From the NCBI GenBank assembly GCA_963573305.1, contig OY754335.1, positions 52,783,985 to 52,847,984 on the forward strand: a stretch of 64,000 bases of DNA, written 5' to 3'. Positions within the stretch are counted from its first letter, which is position 1, and each line of letters opens with the position of its first letter. Source of the stretch: Pyrrhosoma nymphula (lineage: Eukaryota > Arthropoda > Insecta > Odonata > Coenagrionidae). A program made the translations under genes and the position numbers. Positions 20,940 through 31,400 of this stretch are shown here, piece by piece. The notes below the pieces were generated by a model. The model did not search any database and was not told the origin of the DNA. It was given only the letters and a program-made list of their open reading frames with translations.

Positions 20940-21500
20940 TCTTCATATTTTTTTCCATTTTAAGCCACACTGAGGTCTTGAGAACAGATATTTCTCCATT
21001 GAAGAAACCTCTTGTTAAGTATTTATCACTGAAGACATGTATAGCATTCAGCACAGTCAAAGAAGAAATGTACAAGTGACGTGCATGTTGTATATGGTGT
21101 ATTAAGAGATCAGCTCTAATGTTCATCAGGATGACCTACATATATACATTTTCCAAGATCTCCCATTCATCTTACAGTTTCTCTATTTTCCATTGATGAC
21201 ATTTTGGATATGCATTCGGGCAAGTGTTGTATTGGTGAATACTTAAAAACTATTGGCTGGTATCCAGTTTAATTTCCATTTCACAGTGATTACATTTTTC
21301 TTAATTCTCTTTGAGTAGCTGGGTGGTGTGATTTCAGTATTTCCTGTGCTAAAGTGCATGTTCACTGTTTAAGGGATCAGCCATGTGTGTTTTAATTTAT
21401 GCAGGTTCAGAGAAATGGAAACTTTACACCTTTATAAATATTGTAATAGAAGATGCACTATTGTATTTGTAATAAAAATGTTTCATTGCGTAGACTGATT
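20940..21500 (+). other. UBA2: UBA2 3' UTR and poly(A) signals
   Basis: The sequence after the stop is AT-rich, with AATAAA at 21471-21476 and a second AATAAA at 21529-21534. The first, about 530 bases past the stop, is a plausible cleavage signal. The exact cleavage site cannot be read from sequence. Confidence 0.65.
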
Positions 21501-21757
21501 TTTTTAATTGAACCGCATAATCCTGTTCAATAAAATCAATATGTGCCCACTCCATTAATTATCAGCTGAATGGATTTCTGCTTCTTGAAACCTATATTGG
21601 CATTGAGGACTAAGTTTAATTTTGAGTGCAGTAAAAGTGGTTCTTAGTATGAAAATTGAACGTAAGAGATAGGGGCAGTACTATTTAGTATTTATTGAAC
21701 CAGTATTTTTTTATTTGTCCAAGGATCATTATACATGATGTAGGACACGTCAGTTAT

Positions 21758-21793
21758 ACCATAGAGTAAGCATATTACTACTTACTCTATGGT
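21758..21793. repeat. 13-bp perfect hairpin
   Basis: ACCATAGAGTAAG (21758-21770) and CTTACTCTATGGT (21781-21793) form a perfect 13-bp stem with a 10-base loop. Pairing extends further with one bulge (TATA on both sides). It is not followed by a T-run. Function unknown. Confidence 0.85.
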
Positions 21794-21960
21794 TATACAC
21801 ATAAAAACATTTAAACTCTGTATTATACAATCATAAGTCCTCATCTATGAGGTAGTCGATGACTGAGTAGTACAATTTTTTCAGTAGCATTTCTTTAATT
21901 TTACACTTAATGTAGGCAATGAAGTGTGTTTTAGAAGAGTAATACATGGTAATGTGGGAT

Positions 21961-22541
21961 TAGGACTGGGCAGTATTTGAATCCCAACATCTATATCCAA
22001 TATCTTAAAATATTGAAAATGGACCAATATTAATAACCTGTATCGGACTATTGAATATTGAAAAATATTGGCATATTGGAAATAATGAAATATTGGTATA
22101 CTGGAAAATATTGAACATTGCAATATTTCCAGTTAAAATTATCTTGCTTACAATGGTTAGCAAATGCTGCCTATGTAAAATTCTGTTAAGAAAACAAGGA
22201 AAGCAATGTAAGCTTCTTTCCCCAGCTATTGCGATGAATAATGGTGGAAAAGGAAGTGCTGCAATGAGTGCCACGCACAGAGTCTTTTTTTAAGATTAGG
22301 GTGCTCTCCGACCACCCTCCTCGCCGGGTTCCAATATTCAATACTTTAATTTTGAATGTTGGTAATGCAATATTCAATATTCCAATTGGAAATATTGGTT
22401 CTTCAACATGCAATATTCCCATTACAAATATTGGTTATTACGACCAATTGTTATTGGTCGTTCAAAAATTGTGATTTTGGAATCTCAATATTTAAAAATA
22501 TTGATATTGGAACCAATATATTGGAGAACCGCCCAGCCCCA
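21961..22541. mobile_element. hAT MITE with AATATT palindrome array
   Basis: The ends TAGGACTGGGCAG and ...CCGCCCAGCCCCA are imperfect TIRs of the hAT type. The flanking octamers TGTGGGAT (21953-21960) and CATGGGAT (22542-22549) agree at six of eight bases, and the difference fits opposite deamination of one CpG. The arms are packed with AATATTG and CCAATATTGG words in both orientations, roughly every 10-15 bases. No coding capacity. Confidence 0.78.
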
Positions 22542-22639
22542 CATGGGATGCTATTATAGTGTTACAGATACTTCGAAAGAAATTTAGAATATGGCCAGGT
22601 TGTCTTTATCCATTTCTAGAAGGCATTTGATGGGTAAAT

Positions 22640-22940
22640 TGGGCTAAGTTAATGCAACTACAGCAAAAATTAGGATATGATTAAAGGAAGAAAGAGCTCA
22701 ATTTAACTCTGGGGATGAATTAGATGCCAAAGGTATATGGTTGATGCTGACAGATTGGAATAGGCAATGCGCTGGGATGGGGAGTGAGGCAAGGATACCC
22801 ACTGTCACCTTTGTTTTTTAATGAATACTTTTAGGAAATTGTTAGAGAAGCAAGAATATTTAGAAGGGCAGCAATGTACAGAAGTCCATTAGGTTTGCTG
22901 ACGATCAGGTTGTGGCTAACATCTAGCCAAGTGACTGCAG
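22640..22940 (+). pseudogene. LINE reverse-transcriptase fragment
   Basis: The frame gives GVRQGYPLSPLFFNEYF (about 22780-22833), the conserved GxRQGxPLSPxLF block of non-LTR reverse transcriptases. About 50 bases later comes RFADDQVV, the catalytic xxADD motif, in a shifted frame. It is a short internal fragment without ends. Confidence 0.8.
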
Positions 22941-24227
22941 TCAACGGTGAGCAGTGCCAGCAAAAGGCGTGGGGGAAAAGCCGCAGGCAGCTGGTCACAG
23001 GCCAGTCTGTAACTTTATAATTAATGCATAAGTATGGAACTTATAAACTTTTACCAACTTCCTACATATTTTTCTATCCAAAATTGCATTCTTCAGTGCA
23101 TGTATGACTGACATTCATGGCTAACTTAAATAAAATCTACAGACGAACAATTTCCTTCATTAGCATTCTTGTCAGCAGTCCACAAAAAAAACTGGCTGAA
23201 AGTGTACAAACTTGTGAACAAACAAATTGTGTGTGCAATTGTACTGCATGTAATTTATGGTTGAAATTGAACCCACCCAAAAGAGATAGGTACGTATAAT
23301 ATAATCAATCCCAATAAACACATCTCCTCGTAAAACTTGAAGCTTCGAGAAAACTTTTAGATTAAAACTTCTGTTGTTGGAAAGGAAACTACAATTTCAA
23401 GAGGATTGTTCTAAAACCCCCGAAAATCCCTTCAATTAACATGAGGTTAAAGAAATAACAATCTGGAAAAAATTCTTTGTTAGGAGTGGACTAATAAAAT
23501 TTTACCCACACCTGTACAACAGCTTGATCTGGCACTGATATTAGAGATGCAGCTTATAAGTTGGTGTGAAGATTAACAATAATAAAGCATTGGTAATGAT
23601 ATTCTTTCAAAGTAGGAAGGGTAAATTAAACATTAAGACAAGGGAACAAACTGGAGTATGTAGCCCATAAAAGATATTTTCCCATCCACTAAAGACATCA
23701 CAACAAACGGAGGGAATTTAAGAAATACCGCACTCTTGCCTGAGAATTTAAATTGAGCTGATCGGATGCTCCATGGCTTGCAGACTGAAAGAACATTGTA
23801 GGGCAATTGAGCATGGGAATACAAAAGATTTACCCATTGCACACAATGCCTATTCCAAGGTAGACCACATAATTTACACAAAAAAGATGCAGGTGGTAGC
23901 CAAGGAAAGACTTTCCCATGTTAAATATAGAAATTGAAAAAAGGCTGCACATTTTGAATGGAGGTGACTGCATTAAACTAACAATAAGTGTCACTTGGAA
24001 GAGGCTTTCCTGCATGTCTCGGGGTAACTGTTGAGCATGCAACACAATCTCAAGAGTTGCATCCAAGTGACACAAGTGGGGACAGAGCCAATACCAATCC
24101 AAGGACATGGGAGGACCTTAAGGATAGAGAGGGACCCAAAATGATGCAGATGTCCGAGGGAAAGAAAAAAAAAGTAAACAATTCCCTCCAGAATTATAAA
24201 TCTAATAATTATTCCTGATGATGGTGT
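22941..24227. other. Intergenic, about 1.3 kb unrecognised
   Basis: Short overlapping open frames at 23633-24272 on both strands carry no recognised domain. No repeats with clear ends were seen. Confidence 0.5.
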
Positions 24228-25634
24228 CCTGATAAAAATATTTCCTCGATGGTGGGTAGCCTTACACTCCACGGAGTGTAGTCAGAGCATAATTTAGAAC
24301 ATCAGAGGGTAAGGGCTACCCTCCACAGAGTGGTCATACCCTCCGTGGAGTGTAGATGAAGGGTAAGGCTACCCTCCACGGAGTGGAGCCATACCCTCCG
24401 TGGAGTGTAAAGGAAGGGTAGAGCTACTCTCCACAGTGTGTAGAGGTAAAGCTACCCTCCACGGAGTGTAGTCATACCCTCCGTGGAGTGTTGAGGAAGG
24501 GCAAGGCTACCTTCCATGGAGTGTAGATGAAGTGTAAGGCTAACCTCTGTGGAGTGTAGAGGAAGGGTAGGGCTACACATCCTTTACACTCCACGGAGTG
24601 TAGTCAGAGTGTAATTTAGGACATCGGAGGGTAAGGTATATTCTCCGTGGAGTGTGTTGGAAAGGTAAGACTACCCTCTACAGAGTATAGCCATACGTTC
24701 CGCGGTGTGTAAAAGAAGGGTAGGGCTATCCTCCGCGAAGGGATAATGAATTAATGGCAGCTAAGTTCTTAAATTGGTGCATACAGTCAACACCACCTAA
24801 AAATAGGAATTACTAAATTACCTAGAACCACCTAAACCAATTGGAATTTTTACCAACGTTTACAGAAGGTTCTTCTGTAATGATCTTGTTTGTAAATTCA
24901 TCACCTGCTGCGTTCATCAGTTTATAAGGATAGAATTTTTTGAGAGTTTTGGTTAGAGAGGATTTCATAGCAAAGATTTTTATTGAGAATTGAAAAAAAA
25001 AATATTAATACATTAACTTCGAAACAGTAAAAATTTATCTAATTTGACTCGTATATTTTCATTAATTACCTGACAATATCTGTACTTATCATGAATAAAA
25101 ACTATTTTACCCACGGTAGATGGAATTGGCGATGATCGTTTGGCGTACCAATCCATCGTCCTTTTCCAAATGCCATGAAAAGCAAAAGAATGAGATTGGC
25201 ATTGAAATGTGTAATAAAACATATCTTCCCTTACACTCCAGGGAGTGTAGGTCAAGGGTAAGCAGAATATAAGCCGAGAAGTTTCCAGCGAGTATAAGGG
25301 AAGGGTAACGCTACCCGTCCGTTAAACTCAATGGAGTGTAGGGCGAGGGTAGCACTACCCTTCCCTTACACTCCATGGAGCATAGGGCAAGGGTAATGCA
25401 ACTCTTCGCTTACACTCCACGGAGTGTAGGGCGAAGGTACCAGTACCCTTACACTCCGTGGAGTGTAGGGCGAGGGTAAGCGAGTTCTTAGTGAGTGTAA
25501 GGGTAGCGCTACCCTTCCCTTACACTCCACGGAGCGTAAAGGAAGGATAAGCGGACGGTAACTACCCTTCATGGAGTGTAGTCTCCTTCCTTTACACTCC
25601 GCTTACCCACAATGTAGGAACTATTTTTATCAGG
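24228..25634. mobile_element. Foldback-type element with CTCCACGGAG palindrome arrays
   Basis: The left terminus CCTGATAAAAATATTTCCTC and the right terminus (reverse complement CCTGATAAAAATAGTTCCTA) are inverted copies, and similarity continues through a shared GTGGGTA. Two arrays follow: 24260-24745 with about 15 copies, and 25225-25610 with about 8 copies of a word based on CACTCCACGGAGTG or its reverse complement. About 480 bp of unique sequence separates them. Spacers resemble AGGAAGGGTAAGGCTACC. The architecture matches the CCTATAGG element at 16490 but the sequence is unrelated. A target duplication is not clear. Confidence 0.82.
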
Positions 25635-28320
25635 GTGCCTGCAACGGTAGCATCCCTGTGAAAACAATGTAAGGCCTCTGAAATGCACGAGTACAGGGAT
25701 GTTGAATAAGCAACAAAAAAAAACATCACTTTCAGAGTCATAGTTGGAAGAACCACTCATAAAAGAAGGTAATCAGTTGAGTCTTAAAACTAAGTATGTA
25801 CACAGAAAGATAAAGAGTGCATTGAGTGGATAAAATCAATCTCATACCGCAAGGCTTTACTCATGTTAATTTCTTCAAATACTATTTCCCAAGGAAATAT
25901 CAATAAATGATCTCTTATTTTTTGCCATAAATCCAGAAGTTATCACTAACTTCAAACAATCGTTGACAATTAACCAACAAAATAAATGGAAGCATCCTGA
26001 AATCTCCAATTGCATTAACTATTTTTTTCATGTACGGGGAATTATATGAGAAAAAAACTTTTAACAAACTATTTTTTTATTCTTATTCCACTATAAGTCA
26101 TTAGTGACACTTTATACCTCATTTTTCAGACTTGATACATTTGATTACAGCTGCACTTTCAAGTAAAATGATTGGTTACAAGGACATATGACCAACAGCA
26201 TTCCTGCTCTGACAATGAATAAAGAATTAAGGAAAAAACAAGAAATACCATTTCCTTAACGTAATTAAGGCATTTTTTAAATTTGTACCAAAGAAATATT
26301 TTGTAGAATTGATTGGTATTTAGTAAGTACATGACTAAATGAAACAGCACAACCCTAGGACACTTTCTCACAAATTGATTTCCAACCCCTTGGTAGGGTA
26401 CCAAGTTATTAGCATGAAAAGAAGTTTTCAACCAAGAGCAATAAATAGTCCTTTGATTCATAATTGACATTGAATAATGTGACGTAATAATGGATGAGCA
26501 GGGCAAGAAAAACAATTTGATCGCCAAGTACTATGAAATATTTCTGGATATTCCTCAAGATATTGCAATGAGTAGGAAATAACCCTCGAGTGCGAGTTAA
26601 AAAGAAGGGTATTATTTAAAATAAATGACATACATAATGACACTGACATCAATCGAACGCAAGAACTGACCAACAAAACCAGTTTTCAAAATGTTGATAT
26701 AAATGGACCTTGCTCTGGATCTCTCGCAGTGCATTACATCATATATGCGATAGTACGATACACAACTTTAACTTATCTGGTCCCAAAACAAAAAGCAATT
26801 GGTCAAGAAACAATCCCATCCAACCAATGGTATCCGACACGATCTTACCAAGCAATGTCATCAAACAAAACATTTCGAAAGGTGGAAAAATCAACTCTGA
26901 AAACTTAATCAAACTAAGAGGATAGCCATCAGTTCAGTTGGTTCATTATGAAGGTAGGTGCACATTGACGCTGTTTTTAGATCAGTAACAGGCAATCAAT
27001 TAATTACTATTACAACCAGGTCAAAAATCAGAACAGTATCACCCACACATACCAACAACAGATCTACCAAACCACACAAACAAACATTGATGTTAAAATA
27101 AATATGCATAATTTGAAGCAGAATATGTACACCTTCAACAAATACTATAGCAAAAACTGTAGAGAACAATGGTAAAAACAACCTTGTAGAAAATCTAACA
27201 ATATTGCTAATGCTCTGACATCACCTTACTGAAACATGACACTCCCACCACATACGAGTTAAATGTGATCTTGTAAAAATGTTGATGGCAAAACCAAACA
27301 TATAATTGTCATTCTAAATACATAATTTTTCCTCCTGAACAAAATGAGCCCTCATAAAATGACCCACAGTGGTGTGTATCAAGGGAAGAAATTTCAATCT
27401 TTTGAGACCAAATGAAGTTACTGATCTATCACCAAGAAAAAGAACTCAATTATATGCAAATAATATAGTATTTGAAAATAATTGTATTTAAAAACCCATA
27501 GACTATAAGAACAAAATAAGTTGTTTGGCCACAGAACAAAGGCTCTCTTCAATAACATATAGTATGAACATTTGCAAGCATTTAAACTGAACTTATAGAT
27601 CATTATGCAAAACAATAATGATCCATGACCTCAAATTTTTTCAGATAGAGCCAAAAATTTCAATGGAAAAGATATTTAAATTATTTACACACGTTTAACT
27701 GAGAAATACACCAAAACTCAATCATCAACACTACAATATGTTCTTAACTTAAAACATCAAATGCAATTGAGTTATTCCGCTAATGTTAACCATACAATAA
27801 ACTACAAATAGTTGATAGGGCACCATTTTTTTCCTAGAGCACATTTATAAAAATTTCATTTAAACTTTTTCAAAAGGCTACACCCCCTTTTATGCTCAAA
27901 ACTATCACGAAGGTATGGACATTGACATTTAATGCAAACCATCCCAGAAAAAAATCATATAAAATCAACAGCATCATAATCACACATGTTGGGAGAAACT
28001 TAAGAAATAAAATCCTATGGGAAAAATTTGGTTTCGAACTACGGCTCAAAGATTTGTGTGTGTAATTGTGAGAAGCATGGAAGAATGGAAACAGTTAGAA
28101 GTAGTCAAAAACCAGAAACAGGCTGTCCTTTTCGAACGTTTCAACAACTGCTGCTGTTGCCACACTCTTAGTTGATGCTTACAGTGCAGCCAAACTCAGG
28201 AGTTAATGAGATATCCACCCGGCCACATCCCGATACATACATACATGGAGCATGCAATGTGTCTGTGTGGTGTGTTAGTGAGTTGGGTTGATGTCTCAGA
28301 GGAGGTGGAAGTTAAGCCCC
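25635..28320 (-). other. Downstream of Rheb stop; probable 3' UTR plus intergenic
   Basis: No gene was recognised. Being directly downstream of the Rheb stop codon on the - strand, part is 3' UTR. A - strand AATAAA (TTTATT on +) occurs at about 26076, and no nearer convincing signal stood out. The sequence is AT-rich with many short open frames of no recognised content. Confidence 0.45.
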
Positions 28321-28410
28321 TCATGAAATGACACAGCTACTCTTCTCTTGTACATTTCCATTGGCCCGCTCAATCTCGGTGAGGACTGTGTGAAAAATAT
28401 CAGTCACAGA
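28321..28410 (-). CDS. Rheb: Rheb exon 5 (C-terminus, CAAX box)
   Basis: Encodes SVTDIFHTVLTEIERANGNV then QEKSSCVIS and TGA. CVIS is a CAAX farnesylation signal. The acceptor is CTCTTTCCAG and the join is phase 0. Confidence 0.95.
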   Translation of the reverse strand, partial: SVTDIFHTVLTEIERANGNVQEKSSCVIS

Positions 28411-31400
28411 CTGGAAAGAGACAGGAATGAACATGTTTTTATTCAGTAACAGCTGCGGCACAAACATCTAATATCAACTTTTGGACCACCTCGGATACCT
28501 CTACTGATGCGAATTAATGTGACAGACATAAAAATGTTATGTGCACAAAACTTCAAGGGCATCATGACATGCTAATGTGATACAGCATTGATAAAACTAT
28601 GGATTTTTTATGTTGTATCCCGAGTTACACAAACCCATGATAGACTACTGCTTACATGACCCAATAACTGAAGACAAATGGGTTTGTAAGAGAATGATAA
28701 AACAAGTCTTATGGACACATCACTTCACAAAAAGAGGAAGTTGAAAGATTGAAAGCAACTAAAAAGTTCAATCAAAAATGAAAATAATTATTCACAACCA
28801 TTCCTGAAATTGATGCATTAACTCTAGCTATCAGAAAGCACATGTAGATCTTAAGGCCCAACAGTACTTCTCTTGGACTGGATTAATAGAGGTTAAAAAA
28901 ACTAATAACATCAAATGAAAAGATAACTGCGATGGATGACTTCACTTGGGTCAAGTCTAATCTAAGGATTACATGACATCTCAATTAAATTTTATATCAT
29001 ACAAAAATGAGTCTACAAAATTTTGTTCATGAGTTAGGTTTTTCATTGTTGGGGACTCCCAAGGCATGCGCCACAAACTCTCACTGTCAATAAAATAATT
29101 GATTTTTTTGTGAGATCTATCACATCAGCAGATATATATGTACTCATAAATCCAAACTATGTATGCACTGCAAAGTTTTAAGACAAAAAGCAATGAAGCT
29201 GCTGCATGGCTATAAGTGTCCATTGCATTATAAATATATTTGAAAGACTAAAGAGGCAAAATGCTAGGAGTTGATTCCAGGATATCTAATGCTACCCTAT
29301 TGAAAATGCCCTATAGGATTTTTTTCCTACAGTACTTAATTTGACAATGGGAACTCAAACACTTTCCTGTAGGAAAATAATTTGTAATAAGTGTATACAC
29401 TTTACGAATCACCTTACTTCCAAACTAAATAAAATTTCTAGTTGTTTTACAGCTTCTCTCCACAAGTAAAATGGGTGACTATGTATCTGAATCTAAAACA
29501 TCTCCCTCATGATTACACAGAAAGAATTCTGAAACAATGGTGGTCAAAGCAAATTAAGCCTTAATTCTTGTCCAATTTATACTTAAAAGAGTAAGTGAAC
29601 AGCTAACAAGGGAAGGAAAATAAATTCAACACATTTTATAGTAGTTTCAGGGCTTTAAAAATACAACCATACATTCTTCATAAGCCCAGTTAACAAATAA
29701 TACAAGAGACAACCTTTTTCTATCACTCCCTTCTTATTCTCAAAGACTCTTTGTAGCCTACTAATATTATTAGGGTAATTCACCGGTTTAGGTAGGTTTA
29801 AATGGAAGAGAGAAAAATCCTCTAGATTTTTACAGGCCCAGACCTCTTTATCTACCCACACAATTGCTTTCTTCGTCTCAGCATATGCCATGACTTCTTT
29901 TAATCCCATCCATAGAGCCTATTCATTTTCTTCTAAGTTTACTAAACATCCTCCCCCCTATCAAAGCCTTCAACGACCATTTGCCCCTTGAGCCATTCCA
30001 TATCAAATCAACACACTTTAAATAAAAATTTTACCTCACCATTTTAGATTTTGTTAAAATTTGGTATACTCATAGTGTGTGCTGAGACTAATAAAAATGA
30101 CAAATTTCAATTTTTTATCTCAAACTATTTCTGAAATATGGCTATGTAAAATTTTCAAAAACTGGCCAAAAAGCGTGAACAGATTTTTAAAATCGCTATA
30201 GGAGCTGTCCTAATTGAGCTAGAGAGCTGGGAAAGGTGTCATTTGCAGCATTCTGTATGCTCTTTCCAGTGATATGCTACACAACATAGGTTTTAATTTT
30301 TTTTTTTTTTCAAAATAAAAATTGAAATTTTGATTAATTTTTTTCCAAAAAGTACATAATTTAAAATTTTCAAATTATTTCCATAAATACTTAGTACAGT
30401 TGTAAATCACATGGCAAAATATAAATATGGGATGATGATGGGTTCATTGTTAAAAAAATATTTCTGACTCTTGTTTTGACCAAACCTACTTTTAACAAAT
30501 AGGAATTTAATTAAAATATACAGACAGGTAACTAAAAAAATAACAGAAATACCAAAATATCATCTTCTTAGAACAAAACCAATCAGCATATTCTATATTT
30601 AAATGAAGTTAATTGCTTACTTTAATTTTATACAATTTAAACTAATAGTCTAATATATTGGTAAAACAAATACATTGAACATGGGACCTATAACTTCAAA
30701 TCTAAATACGGAATGAAAAAGTGATGCTTGGATCAGAATAATTAAATACAAAAAAATAAATACATGATGCTTGTTTTTGAATAATGGGTATCTATGCATC
30801 AATCCAAAAATATTTTGAAAGAAAAAGGGTTTATGAAAGGTCCAAACCCAAAACCAGGGAAATGTTTACCAATAGAAACTATCAGAACTGTACATTCATT
30901 TTATGAAAACGATGACGTTAGCCTGGGTAAGCCAGGTATTAAAGATTTCATGACGGTTACAGAACCAAATGGAAGTGTATCAAAAATATCGCAAAGACTT
31001 ATTTTGTGCAACCTTAAAGAAGCTTACAAACATTTTAAAGACAAGTTCCATAGCATAAAAATAGGTTTATCTAAATTTGCTGAGTTGAGACCAAAACATT
31101 GTGTATTAGCTGGACAGAGTGGCACACACTCCATTTGCGTGTGCACAACTCACCAAAACATAAAATTAATGATAGAAAATGTCAAACTAAATACTGTAAA
31201 AAATGGCAACTTAAGCAATTACAAGCAAGGCATTGCAAAAATACTTTGCAACCCATCATTAAGGCCCTGCTTTCCTCGCGCCAGTACGCATAGTGCCCCC
31301 CAAAATCCGCCAGTTGTCGTTGGTGCGAAACTCTAGTGGAACCCCTGCTGGCCACAATGGCAATTATTAGGAATCTGCTGTTTCGCTTCAAGGTCACTGG

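Noticed and set aside
24260..25610. Repeat arrays resembling CRISPR or a satellite
   Set aside because: The repeats sit in two arms bounded by inverted termini and alternate in orientation, which fits a foldback element.
30794..31336. 180-codon frame taken as one intact gene
   Set aside because: Only the first ~157 codons belong to the transposase-like family; the rest is read into foreign sequence after the break at 31268.
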